64,000 bases of DNA, from NCBI GenBank assembly GCA_963745595.1, contig CAVUYB010000004.1:62001-126000 (forward strand), written 5' to 3'. The stretch comes from DASZUK01 sp963745595 (GTDB lineage Bacteria; Actinomycetota; Acidimicrobiia; Acidimicrobiales; RAAP-2). The notes under the pieces were generated by a model. The model had not been told where the DNA came from and made no database searches. It saw nothing but the letters and a program-made list of their open reading frames with translations. Of this stretch, positions 1 to 8,422 are shown in pieces (within the stretch, counting starts at the first letter, position 1; every line of letters begins with the position of its first letter). The position numbers and the translations under genes were made by a program.

Positions 1-169
1 TGTGCATGAGCGTCGACTTGCCCGAGCCCGATGGGCCCATGATGGCGACGTACTCCCCTTCGTCGATCGTCATCGACACGCCGCGGAGGGCGGCGACGGC
101 CAGCGAGCCGGTCCGGTAGACCTTCGTGACGTGCTCGAGCCCGATGACCGGCGGCGCGGCGTCAGCCAC
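1..169 (-). CDS. ABC exporter ATP-binding protein, MacB/LolD type (N-terminal fragment)
   Basis: This is the first 56 residues of an ABC ATPase; the gene continues past the left edge. The fragment shows the usual N-terminal strand (VIGLEHVTKVYRTG), the aromatic A-loop tyrosine, and a complete Walker A (GPSGSGKST) about residue 47. The LxxVTKxYxTG opening is typical of ATPases that partner MacA-like adaptors. The GTG start at 169 overlaps the TGA (164-162) of the glycine-rich tail of the adaptor gene, a normal translational coupling. The adaptor frame upstream also reads straight into this start without a stop (see the adaptor entry). Substrate unknown. Confidence 0.85.
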   Translation of the reverse strand, partial: MADAAPPVIGLEHVTKVYRTGSLAVAALRGVSMTIDEGEYVAIMGPSGSGKSTLMH

Positions 170-1522
170 CGGTGAACCCGCCGCCGCCCCCGCCGGTGAA
201 CGTGTGGCCGCCGCCCGGGACCTCGCCGCCCCCGCCGAACCCTCCGGTGCCGCCACCGAACCCGCCGGCGCCGGTCCGACCGAACAGCCCCGTCCGGCCC
301 CAGCCGCACCGCCGGTGAACGTGACGATCCGCTCGACGACCTTGTCGCCCGCCTTCAGCCCACTCGTCACCTGCGTCTCGCCGCCCGAGCTCTCGCCGAC
401 GGTGATGTCCTTCGTGACGTGCGCGCCGTTCACGACCGTGGTGACCTGGGCGTTCCCGCCGGAGTAGCTGATCGCCGCGGTCGGCACCTCGACGACGTCG
501 TAGAGCTCCTTGACGATGATCGAGACGTCCGCCGTCGAGCCGGCGTACAGGTTCGCCGGCGTACCGGTGACCTTGATAACGACCGGGAACGTCGCGACGC
601 CTGAGCTCTGGCTGGCGATGATCCCGACCGATGACACCGTTCCGTAGACCGGTGTCGTCGCCCCGGTCGGCGTGATCACCGCTTGGTCGCCGGCCTTGAC
701 GTCGCCGACCTCCGTGTCGTCGACGGTGCCGTTGACGACGAAGCTGTTCGTCCCGATCACGACGACCTGGGCCGACGAGCTGCTCCCGGTCGATCCGGTG
801 CCGGTCGACCCCGTCCCGGTCCCGCTCGAGCCTGTCCCGGTCGATCCGCTCCCGGTCGACCCGGTCCCGCCGGAGCCGCTCCCACCCGAGGAGACCTGCT
901 GACCGACGGTCAGGCTGACCGACGCAACGGTGCCGGCGATCGTCGACGTCAGCGTGGCGTTGGCGAGGTCGGTGTTCGCCGATGTGAGCTGGGACTGGGC
1001 GGACGTCACGGACGCCTGGTCCGACTGGATCTGGCTTGTCGACGCCGCGTCGGCCTCGTCGCTCGACAGCTTGGCCTGGGCGGCCGTGAGGCTGGCCTGA
1101 GCCGAGTCGGCTTGCGCCTGGAGTGCGGCCGGGTTGATCGTGGCGAGCGTCTGTCCGGCCGTCACGGTCTGGCCGGCGGTCACGTCGACCGCGGTGATCT
1201 TGCCGGACGCCGCAAAGTCGAGGTCGGCCTGTTGGGCGGGGTTGACGGTGCCGGTCGTCGACACGGTCTGCTTCATTGTGCCGGTGCTGACGCTGACGAC
1301 CTGGGTGGTGACTTTCAGGCCGGAGCCGGACGAGCCGCTCGTCCCGAGCCAGATCCCGATACCCGCGCCGGCGGCGAGCACGACGACGACGGCACCGATG
1401 ACGAGCCATCGGCGCCGTCGGTGGCGCCGGCCGGTCGGCTCGGTCGGGGGCTCGTCGGCCGGGAGGCCGGGGACGGCGGGCACCGGCTCCGTCGGTGCCC
1501 CCGCCATCGCATCGGTCACCAT
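162..1522 (-). CDS. HlyD/MacA-family periplasmic adaptor, frameshifted near the 3' end
   Basis: The product would be a membrane-anchored adaptor for the ABC exporter that follows. From the ATG at 1522 it has a short cytoplasmic Arg-rich stretch, one membrane segment (about residues 38-55), a barrel-sandwich half (NPAQQADLDFAASGKI), an Ala/Gln/Ser-rich helical hairpin (about 95-150), a Gly/Ser/Thr linker of about 40 residues (about 170-205), then beta-barrel and membrane-proximal domains ending near VVERIVTFTGG. After that, the expected Gly/Phe-rich tail (GLFGRTGAGGFGGGTGGF) lies in another frame. The shift maps to the C run at 288-291, where one base seems missing. Without the shift the frame would run directly into the cytoplasmic ATPase, which makes no topological sense. 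I infer an indel error or a recent mutation. Confidence 0.75.
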
Positions 1523-1645
1523 CGCGGGTAGTCAAGAGCGCCGAGCTGGCGGTTAGGTTCGGGCCACCTGTGGGCCAGCTGTGAATCGGCCCGGTCCGGG
1601 CAAACCCTTAACCAGCCCTTATGTTGGCGGTCGATCCTGGAGCGG

Positions 1646-2653
1646 GTGTGGGGAGCTCTGGCCGTCGTCGCCCTCGTCACGGCGGCGACCCCGGCCACCT
1701 CGGGGGTCCACTTCACCCCGCCCACCGCGGGCGGCGGGGCTCACCACCCGAGCCTGACCGTCTCGGCGGCTTCGACCTCGGGGACACCCGGCCAGCCGAC
1801 GATCCGGCCGTTGACGACCGGGCCGGTCTATGCGGCCAACGCGCCGGACCCGAGCGTGCTGGTCGTCCGGGGGACGTACTACGCGTACACGACGAACGAC
1901 GGCGTCAGCGACGTCCCGGTGCTCGAATCGACGAACCTCGTCGATTGGCGGTTCGTCGGCGACGCGATGCCGGTGCTCCCGGCCTGGGTCGAGTACGGGG
2001 ACACGTGGTCGCCGTCGGTGGCGCCGGACCCGGCCGGCGGCTACGAGATGTTCTACGACGCCTACGACGCGATCGACGGCGTCCAATGCATCGGGCGGGC
2101 GACCGCGCCGTCGCCGATCGGCCCGTTCGTCGACCCGTCGCCGTCACCGTTCGTCTGCCAGGTCAGCCTGGGCGGTTCGATCGACGCGTCGGTCTACCGC
2201 AGCCGGTCCGGCGACGTCCTGGTCTGGAAGAGCGACCGGACCGACGACGCCATCTGGGCGGCGCCGCTCGGTCGTGACGACACGTCGCTGGTCGGCTCGC
2301 CGGTGCAGTTGCTGACCGCGACGGCCGGGTGGGAGGACGGCATCGTCGAGGGCCCGGCCTTGGCCGACGTCGGGGGCACGACGTACCTCTTCTTCGGCGG
2401 CAACCGGTGGACAACGGCCGGCTACGCCATCGGCGCGGTGGCCTGCGCGTCGCCGTTGGGGCCGTGCCAGGCGGCGGGCGACACACCGGCGCTGGCGTCG
2501 GGCGACGGCGCGACCGGCCCGGGCGGCCCGTCGTTCTTCGTCGCGAACCACCAGCTCGTCATGGCCTACGCGGCATGGGTCGACGGGATCGTCGCCGGTC
2601 CGGACGGCCGGCGCGGGCTCTTCCTGGCCACCGTGACGGCGGCGTCGCCATAG
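1646..2653 (+). CDS. Secreted glycoside hydrolase, family 43-like beta-propeller
   Basis: A 335-residue protein with an N-terminal signal peptide (hydrophobic residues 2-20 ending in ATSG) followed by a Thr/Ser/Pro linker. The catalytic domain shows the three acids expected of the GH43 five-bladed propeller: Asp68 in APDPSV (base), Asp180 in GGSIDAS (pKa modulator) and Glu235 in VEGPAL (acid). It probably removes arabinose or xylose side chains from plant polysaccharides outside the cell; the exact substrate cannot be read from sequence. The start is the GTG at 1646, preceded by a GGAGCGGG stretch. It is divergent from the adaptor gene and followed 9 bp later by a drug exporter. Confidence 0.8.
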   Translation: MWGALAVVALVTAATPATSGVHFTPPTAGGGAHHPSLTVSAASTSGTPGQPTIRPLTTGPVYAANAPDPSVLVVRGTYYAYTTNDGVSDVPVLESTNLVDWRFVGDAMPVLPAWVEYGDTWSPSVAPDPAGGYEMFYDAYDAIDGVQCIGRATAPSPIGPFVDPSPSPFVCQVSLGGSIDASVYRSRSGDVLVWKSDRTDDAIWAAPLGRDDTSLVGSPVQLLTATAGWEDGIVEGPALADVGGTTYLFFGGNRWTTAGYAIGAVACASPLGPCQAAGDTPALASGDGATGPGGPSFFVANHQLVMAYAAWVDGIVAGPDGRRGLFLATVTAASP

Positions 2654-2662
2654 GCTCCGACC

Positions 2663-4153
2663 GTGTCCACGGTCACCTACGGATCCACGCCGGGCCGGTG
2701 GATCCTGGTGGCGACGGTGCTCGGGTCCGGCATGGCGATGCTCGACGGGACGGTCGTCAACGTCGCGCTGCCGTCGATCGGCAAGGACCTCGGTGCGCAG
2801 GTCGCCGGCCTGCAGTGGGTCCTCACGGCCTACCTGATCACGCTCTCGGCCCTGATCCTGATCGGCGGTTCGCTGGGTGACCGGTTCGGGCGCCGGCGGG
2901 TGTTCCTCGTCGGCGTGGCCTGGTTCACCGTGGCGTCGGTGGCCTGCGCGGCGGCCCCGAACCTGGTCGTCCTGATCGCCGCCCGGGCCCTCCAGGGCGT
3001 CGGCGGTGCGCTCCTCGTCCCGGGGAGTCTGGCGATCATCGAGTCGAGCTTCTCCCCCGACGACCGCGGCCGGGCGATCGGCATGTGGTCGGCGCTCGGC
3101 GGCGTCGCCACTGCGGTCGGCCCGCTGGCCGGCGGCTGGCTGGTCACGGCGGTCTCGTGGCGGCTGATCTTCGTCCTCAACGTGCCGCTCGCGGTGGCCG
3201 TCGTCGCGGCCTCCCGGCACGTCCCCGAAAGCCGGGACCCGGACGCGGCACCGCACATCGACGGGGTTGGCGCGGCGCTCGTCGTCGTCGGCCTGGCCGC
3301 GCTGACGTTCGCGCTCATCGAAGGGCCGACCGCCTCGACCGATCTCGTCGGGGTGGTGCTGGCCGGAGTCGTCGGTGTCGGCGGCCTGGTCGGGTTCGTG
3401 GTCGTCGAGCACCGGAGCCGGGCGCCGATGCTGCCGCTCTCGATCTTCTCGTCTCGCCAGTTCACGGTGGCCAACGTCGTGACGTTCGCGGTCTACGCGG
3501 CCCTCGGCGGCGTCCTCTTCCTCCTCGCCGTCGATCTCCAGCAGGTGCTCGGCTACTCCGCGCTGGCCGCCGGCGCAGCGATGCTGCCGATCACGATCAT
3601 CATGCTGCTCCTGTCGTCACGGGCCGGCGCGCTGTCCCAGCGGATCGGCCCGCGGTTGCCGATGACCGCCGGGCCGCTCATCATCGCCGGCGGCCTGCTG
3701 ATGATGGGGCGGATCGGTGCGGGCAGCGACTACGCCACCGACGTCCTGCCGGCCGTCGTTGTGTTCGGCCTCGGCCTCGCCCTGACGGTGGCCCCGCTGA
3801 CGACGACCGTCCTCGCCGCGGTCGACGCCCGCCATGCCGGTCTGGCGTCCGGCGTCAACAACGCGGTCGCTCGCGTGGCCGGGCTCCTGGCGGTCGCCCT
3901 CCTGCCGGCCCTGGCCGGTTTGACCGGGGCGGCCTACCGGGAGCCGGTCCGGTTCTCGAGTGGCTTCCACACTGCGGTGCTCATCGGGGCCGGCCTCTGC
4001 GTGGTCGGCGGGCTGTCGGCCGCGGTCGGCATCACGAACCCCCGTCGAGTGTCCACGACCGGGACCACCACCACCGACCCCGAGCCGCTGTCGTGCCCGC
4101 TCGACGCACCGTCGCTGCGGTCCGGCCCGGAGCGGTCGCCCGGTGGGCGATGA
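2663..4153 (+). CDS. MFS drug exporter, DHA2 (EmrB/QacA) family
   Basis: A 496-residue inner-membrane proton antiporter with about 14 predicted membrane segments. The first segment carries the family motif MLDGTVVNVALP; motif A between TM2 and TM3 reads GSLGDRFGRRRVF; and motif C-like glycines (GGVATAVGPLAGGW) lie in TM5. Length and TM number fit DHA2 rather than DHA1. The C-terminal 35 residues form a Ser/Pro/Arg-rich cytoplasmic tail. It starts with GTG at 2663, close behind the GH43 gene, and probably exports hydrophobic toxic compounds. No local TetR-type repressor gene accompanies it. Confidence 0.85.
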   Translation: MSTVTYGSTPGRWILVATVLGSGMAMLDGTVVNVALPSIGKDLGAQVAGLQWVLTAYLITLSALILIGGSLGDRFGRRRVFLVGVAWFTVASVACAAAPNLVVLIAARALQGVGGALLVPGSLAIIESSFSPDDRGRAIGMWSALGGVATAVGPLAGGWLVTAVSWRLIFVLNVPLAVAVVAASRHVPESRDPDAAPHIDGVGAALVVVGLAALTFALIEGPTASTDLVGVVLAGVVGVGGLVGFVVVEHRSRAPMLPLSIFSSRQFTVANVVTFAVYAALGGVLFLLAVDLQQVLGYSALAAGAAMLPITIIMLLLSSRAGALSQRIGPRLPMTAGPLIIAGGLLMMGRIGAGSDYATDVLPAVVVFGLGLALTVAPLTTTVLAAVDARHAGLASGVNNAVARVAGLLAVALLPALAGLTGAAYREPVRFSSGFHTAVLIGAGLCVVGGLSAAVGITNPRRVSTTGTTTTDPEPLSCPLDAPSLRSGPERSPGGR

Positions 4154-4160
4154 TGGAGGC

Positions 4161-4673
4161 ATGGAGCAGTCCCCCACCGAGGCCGAGATCGACGTCATAG
4201 TCGAGATCCCGGCCGGCACCCGGAACAAGTACGAGTACGACCACGACCGGCACATCATCCGCCTCGACCGACGCCTCTTCACCGCGACGACGTACCCGAC
4301 CGACTACGGCTTCGTGCCCGAGACGCTGGCCAAGGACGGCGACCCGCTCGACGCGCTCGTACTCCTCGACGACCCGACGTTCCCCGGTTGCCTGGTCCGC
4401 TCCCGGGTGGTCGGGGTGTTCTGGATGCGGGACGAAGCGGGCCCGGACGCCAAGCTGCTGACCGTGCTCGCCCACGACCCGACCCGGGAGAACACCGCGG
4501 ACATCGACGACCTGCCCCGGCACCTCCTGCACGAGATCGAGCACTTCTTCAGCATCTACAAGGATCTGGAGCCGGGGAAGATGAGCGAGACGGGTGGGTT
4601 CGAGGGGCGCGACGCCGCGCTGGCCGAGCTGGCGAGCTGCCGGGCCCGCTACCGGGAGGGGGAGGCAACGTGA
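4161..4673 (+). CDS. ppa: Inorganic pyrophosphatase
   Basis: Soluble family I pyrophosphatase hydrolysing PPi to two phosphates and so driving biosynthesis; 170 residues, the usual bacterial size. Visible signatures are EIPAGTRNKYEYD near residue 15, TTYPTDYGFVPET, and the metal-binding KDGDPLDALVLLD around residues 55-68, followed by the conserved HFFSIYKDLEPGK. I start at the ATG at 4161, which gives the usual short N-terminus. An in-frame GTG at 4143 would add six residues. It overlaps the next gene by 4 bp (GTGA). Confidence 0.93.
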   Translation: MEQSPTEAEIDVIVEIPAGTRNKYEYDHDRHIIRLDRRLFTATTYPTDYGFVPETLAKDGDPLDALVLLDDPTFPGCLVRSRVVGVFWMRDEAGPDAKLLTVLAHDPTRENTADIDDLPRHLLHEIEHFFSIYKDLEPGKMSETGGFEGRDAALAELASCRARYREGEAT

Positions 4674-5149
4674 GCCATCCACGCGACGAGGTCCAGGCGG
4701 CCGTCGACCGCTACCACGAGTTGCGGGCCCGCATCGAGGCCGGTGAGCACGATTTCGGCGTCCTGGCCGACCTCTACACCGACGACGCGGTCTACGTCGA
4801 CGCGGCGTGGGGACGGATCGAGGGGAAAGCCGCGATCGCCGCCTGGCTGGTCGACTCGATGGTCGGGCTCGGTGACTGGCAGTTCCCGGTCGAGTTCACC
4901 GCCATCGACGGCGACAACGTCGTCGTCAAGTGGACCCAGGTCGTGCCGGGCACCCGGGAGGACGGCCGGCCGTACACGCAGTCCGGCTACTCGCGGCTCG
5001 TCTACGCCGGCGACGGCCGGTTCTCCTACGAGGAGGACGTCTACAACATGGTCCACGTCCTCGAGGACATCGAGGCGAGCGGTTGGCAGCCGACGGAGCC
5101 GATGAACCTGCCGCCGGCCCACCCGGACCGGCGCTGGGCGCCCAGTTAG
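4670..5149 (+). CDS. SnoaL/NTF2-like domain protein
   Basis: A 159-residue protein with the cone-shaped SnoaL/NTF2 fold pattern: an N-terminal helix, LADLYTDDAVYVDAAWGRIEGKAAIAAW, then beta strands (FTAIDGDNVVVKWTQ, YSRLVYAGDGRFSYEEDVYN). Such proteins are small cyclases, isomerases or ligand-binding proteins, and function cannot be assigned from sequence. The GTG start overlaps the ppa stop by 4 bp, so the two are probably co-translated. Its stop codon overlaps the stop of the convergent trpB2 gene by 4 bp. Confidence 0.75.
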   Translation: MSHPRDEVQAAVDRYHELRARIEAGEHDFGVLADLYTDDAVYVDAAWGRIEGKAAIAAWLVDSMVGLGDWQFPVEFTAIDGDNVVVKWTQVVPGTREDGRPYTQSGYSRLVYAGDGRFSYEEDVYNMVHVLEDIEASGWQPTEPMNLPPAHPDRRWAPS

Positions 5150-6396
5150 ATCTGGTCGAGCCGGCCGGCGAGGTGGTCGTCGTAGGCCGACAGGTCGAGC
5201 AGGCCGTGGCCGGAGTAACTGAAGAGCACGACCTTCTCCTCGCCTGACTCCTTCGCGGCCAGGGCCTCGTCGATGACGGCCCGGATGGCGTGGGCGGTCT
5301 CGGGGGCCGGGATCGTGCCCTCGGTGCGGGCGAACTGGACCGCGGCCTCGAAGACCTTGCCCTGCGGGTAGGCCGACGCCCGCATCCGTCCGGCCTTGAC
5401 CAGGTTGGAGATGATCGGTGAGTCGCCGTGGTAGCGGAGGCCGCCGGCGTGGATCGGCGGCGGCACGAAGTCGTGGCCGAGCGAGTACATCGGCAGCAAC
5501 GGCGTCATCCCGGCGACGTCGCCGAAGTCGTACTCGAACGTCCCCTCCGTGAGCGTCGGGCACGACGACGGCTCGACGGCGAGCAGGTCGACGCCGATGT
5601 CCGGGACGAACGGGAGGGCGATCCCGCCGAGGTTCGACCCGCCGCCGCAGGCGCCGACGACGACGTCCGGCAGCCGTTCGCCGGCCAGCTCGAGCTGCTC
5701 CTTGGCCTCGAGGCCGATGACGGTCTGGTGGAGCAGGACGTGGTTGAGGACGGAGCCGAGCGCGTAGTGCGAGTCCGGCCGGCCGGCCGCGTCGCGCACC
5801 GCGTCGCTGATCGCCGCGCCGAGCGATCCGGGGTGGTCCGGGTCGTCGACCGGCGACGGGACGACCTCGCCGCCCCAGACCTCCATCATCGTCCGCCGGT
5901 ACGGCTTCTGCTCGTACGACGCCCGGACCATGTAGACCTTGCATTCGAGGCCGAACAGCGACGTGGCGAACGACAGCGCGCTCCCCCACTGGCCGGCGCC
6001 GGTCTCCGTCGCCAGTCGGGCGATGCCTTCCTGCTGGTTGTAGAACGCTTGGGGTACCGCGGTGTTCGGCTTGTGCGATCCGGCCGGCGAGACCGACTCG
6101 TCCTTGTAGTAGATGCGGGCCGGCGTACCGAGCGCCCGCTCGAGCCGCTCGGCCCGGACGAGCGGCGTCGGCCGCCACAGGCGCAGGATGTCGAGCACCT
6201 CGCCGGGCACGTCGATCCACGGCGCCGTCGAGACCTCCTGGCCGATGAGCGCCATCGGGAACAGCGGCGCCAGGTCGTCCGGGCCGACCGGCTCCCTGGT
6301 CCCCGGGTGGAGGGGCGGCTGCAGCGGTTCGGGCAGGTGCGGGGCCACGTTGAACCACGCCGTCGGGACCCGGTCAGGTCCGAGGTTCCACCGCAT
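5146..6396 (-). CDS. trpB2: Tryptophan synthase beta-like protein, TrpB2 type
   Basis: A 416-residue PLP enzyme of the TrpB2 family, which makes tryptophan from indole and serine, often without a TrpA partner. The PLP lysine is Lys109 in PAGSHKPNTA, and the phosphate-binding loop is CGGGSNLGG. The long N-terminal extension (MRWNLGPDRVPTAWFNVAPH) is characteristic of TrpB2. I chose the ATG at 6396 because it has GGGAGC upstream and the family N-terminus; an upstream GTG at 6423 is less likely. No trpA or other trp genes are nearby, consistent with an indole-salvage role. The 3' end overlaps the convergent SnoaL gene by 4 bp. Confidence 0.9.
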   Translation of the reverse strand: MRWNLGPDRVPTAWFNVAPHLPEPLQPPLHPGTREPVGPDDLAPLFPMALIGQEVSTAPWIDVPGEVLDILRLWRPTPLVRAERLERALGTPARIYYKDESVSPAGSHKPNTAVPQAFYNQQEGIARLATETGAGQWGSALSFATSLFGLECKVYMVRASYEQKPYRRTMMEVWGGEVVPSPVDDPDHPGSLGAAISDAVRDAAGRPDSHYALGSVLNHVLLHQTVIGLEAKEQLELAGERLPDVVVGACGGGSNLGGIALPFVPDIGVDLLAVEPSSCPTLTEGTFEYDFGDVAGMTPLLPMYSLGHDFVPPPIHAGGLRYHGDSPIISNLVKAGRMRASAYPQGKVFEAAVQFARTEGTIPAPETAHAIRAVIDEALAAKESGEEKVVLFSYSGHGLLDLSAYDDHLAGRLDQI

Positions 6397-6470
6397 GGTG
6401 CGCTCCCTTCGCCGGTCGACCACCCTGGGCCGCCGTCGGGAAGATATCGCGCCGCCCGCAACCGCCGCTG

Positions 6471-6514
6471 GTTCACCAGAAGTTCATCTTCGTGTTACCA
6501 ACAGTTCGAACGGC
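6471..6514 (+). promoter_or_regulatory. Pho-box-like array: four 11-bp direct repeats
   Basis: Four successive 11-bp units at exact spacing: GTTCACCAGAA, GTTCATCTTCG, TGTTACCAACA (core shifted by 1) and GTTCGAACGGC. The 7-bp GTTCACC core with 11-bp periodicity is the known binding pattern of the actinobacterial phosphate response regulator PhoP. The array lies about 40 bp upstream of a PHS-family phosphate transporter, so a phosphate-starvation promoter is a natural reading. The divergent trpB2 gene begins 75 bp away. Confidence 0.7.
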
Positions 6515-6554
6515 GGCATCCGGGGGGTTACCGAGCGCCGTCACACTTGGCCAG

Positions 6555-7997
6555 GTGGCCACGGCGGGAGCCCAGCTAGACCGGCTCGACGACAGCAAGA
6601 TCACCCGGTTCCAGGTGAAGATCATGTTCGTCTCGGGCATGGGGTTCTTCACCGACGCCTACGACCTGTTCGTCATCGGGATCGTGGTCGCCCTCTTGAA
6701 GCCGGAGTGGAACCTCTCCACCGGCCAGGTGTCGCTCCTCAACTCGGCCACCCTGGCCGCTTCGGCGGTGGGGGCCATCGTCTTCGGTCGGGTGGCCGAC
6801 ATCCTGGGCCGGAAGAAGATCTACGGCTACGAGGTCCTCATCCTGGCCATCGGGGCCATCGCCTCGGCCTTCGCCCCCAACTACACGTTCCTCCTGGTGG
6901 CCCGCATCGTGCTCGGCATCGGGATCGGTGGGGACTACCCGGTGAGCGCGACCATCATGAGCGAGTACGCCGGCAAGCAGTCACGGGGCCGGATGGTCGG
7001 CCTCGTGTTCGCCATGCAGGGGGCCGGCCTCATCGTCGGGCCCCTCGTCGCCTCGATCCTGCTGGCCTCCGGCATCGGCGACGACATCATCTGGCGGATC
7101 CTCCTCGGCCTGGGGGCCATCCCCGGACTGGCCGTCTTCTATCTCCGCCGCCAGATCCACGAGACCCCCCGGTTCGCCATCGCCGGAGGCGTGGCCGAGG
7201 AGGCCGAACGGGCCATCGCCGCCGCGACCGGTACGGCCGCCGCCACCGGCACCGCAGCGCCCACCGGGCCGGCCACGGAGCCGGTGGTCCGGAAGCGGCA
7301 GTCCTGGGTGAGCGGGTTCGTCGAGATGGCCCGGCACCGGCGGATGATGCTGTGGCTGATCGGGACGGCCAGCTGCTGGGCCCTCCTGGACTTCGCCTAC
7401 TACGGCAACACGATCTCCAGTCCGGAGGTCCTCAAGCTCATCAACCCCGGCGGGTCCCTCCTCGAGAACACCCTGCTCCAGCTGGCCATCTTCGCCGTCT
7501 TCGCCCTCCCCGGGTACGCCCTGGCCATCCTCCTGCTGGACCGGACCGGCCGGAAGAAGATCCAGGCCCTGGGGTTCGGCATGATGGCCCTGGCCTTCTT
7601 GGCCATCGGGCTGGTGCCGGGGGTGACCACGTCGGTGGCCCCGTTCGTGGTCCTGTACGGGGTGAGCTACTTCTTCACCGAGTTCGGGCCGAACACGACG
7701 ACGTTCGTCTACCCGGCGGAGATCTTCCCCGTCGAGGTCCGCACGACCGGCCATGGGATCTCGGCCGCTGCGGGGAAGATGGGGGCCTTCGCCGGCGCCT
7801 ACCTGTTCCCCGACATGCTCGCCTCGTCCTGGGGCATCCGTGGAGCCGAGATCGTGGCCGGCGTGGTCTCGGTCGTCGGGCTCGGGCTCACGATCCTCCT
7901 CCTCCCCGAGCCGAAGGGGAAGAGCCTGGAGGAGCTGACCGAGGAGTGCTATGCCGGCTCCGTGCCCAAGGCCCCGGTTCTGCACGAGGCGGCGTGA
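6555..7997 (+). CDS. PHS-family phosphate:H+ symporter (MFS)
   Basis: An MFS transporter of the phosphate:H+ symporter type (Pho84/GIT-like). It has 12 membrane segments with the family-typical opening GMGFFTDAYDLFVIGIV, motif A GRVADILGRKKIYGYE, GIGIGGDYPVSATIMSEYA in TM4, and NTTTFVYPAEIFPVEVRTTGHG in the second half. The central loop is Ala/Thr-rich (repeated ATGTAA). The GTG at 6555 gives 480 residues. An in-frame GTG at 6492 falls inside the Pho-box repeats and is therefore unlikely; a TTG at 6546 is also possible. It overlaps the downstream uspA-like gene, suggesting one phosphate-regulated operon. Confidence 0.87.
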   Translation: MATAGAQLDRLDDSKITRFQVKIMFVSGMGFFTDAYDLFVIGIVVALLKPEWNLSTGQVSLLNSATLAASAVGAIVFGRVADILGRKKIYGYEVLILAIGAIASAFAPNYTFLLVARIVLGIGIGGDYPVSATIMSEYAGKQSRGRMVGLVFAMQGAGLIVGPLVASILLASGIGDDIIWRILLGLGAIPGLAVFYLRRQIHETPRFAIAGGVAEEAERAIAAATGTAAATGTAAPTGPATEPVVRKRQSWVSGFVEMARHRRMMLWLIGTASCWALLDFAYYGNTISSPEVLKLINPGGSLLENTLLQLAIFAVFALPGYALAILLLDRTGRKKIQALGFGMMALAFLAIGLVPGVTTSVAPFVVLYGVSYFFTEFGPNTTTFVYPAEIFPVEVRTTGHGISAAAGKMGAFAGAYLFPDMLASSWGIRGAEIVAGVVSVVGLGLTILLLPEPKGKSLEELTEECYAGSVPKAPVLHEAA

Positions 7998-8422
7998 CCT
8001 ATCACGTGGTCGTCGGCGTCGACGGATCGACGTACGGCAACGCCGCCCTCCGGTGGGCTCTGAACGAGGCCACCGTCCACCAGGGCGAGCTGACGGCGGT
8101 GTTCGCCTGGCAGATGCCGTTCCTGGAGATCCCCGGGGCGTTCGACGTCGACCTGATCGAGGACCAGGCCAAGGCCTTCCTGACGGAGACGGTGGCCGCC
8201 GTGGACCCGTCGCCGAAGGTGCCGGTGACCCTGCTGGTGGCCCACGGGGACGTCAGCGAGTCCCTCATCGAGGCCTCCCGGGCGGCCGACCTGTTGGTCC
8301 TGGGCTCCCGGGGCCGCGGCGGGTTTGCCGGCCTCAAGCTCGGATCGGTCAGCCAGGAGTGCGTGACCCACGCCTCCTGCCCGGTGGTCATCATCAAGGA
8401 CGACGGCCTCCAGCCGGACTAG
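7994..8422 (+). CDS. Universal stress protein, UspA family, ATP-binding type
   Basis: A 142-residue single-domain Usp. It opens with the beta-1 strand and DGS loop (VVVGVDGSTYGNAALRWA) and ends with the nucleotide-binding signature GSRGRGGFAGLKLGSVSQ, which fits the G-2x-G-9x-G-S/T pattern of ATP-binding members. The GTG start overlaps the TGA of the phosphate transporter (GTGA), so the two are likely co-translated and this Usp may respond to phosphate limitation. The stop overlaps that of the convergent htrA-like gene by 4 bp. Confidence 0.9.
   Translation: MTYHVVVGVDGSTYGNAALRWALNEATVHQGELTAVFAWQMPFLEIPGAFDVDLIEDQAKAFLTETVAAVDPSPKVPVTLLVAHGDVSESLIEASRAADLLVLGSRGRGGFAGLKLGSVSQECVTHASCPVVIIKDDGLQPD

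Noticed and set aside
1..1522. Genuine adaptor-ATPase fusion protein
   Set aside because: Topology would be impossible, and the usual adaptor tail plus overlapping stop/start is intact one base away.
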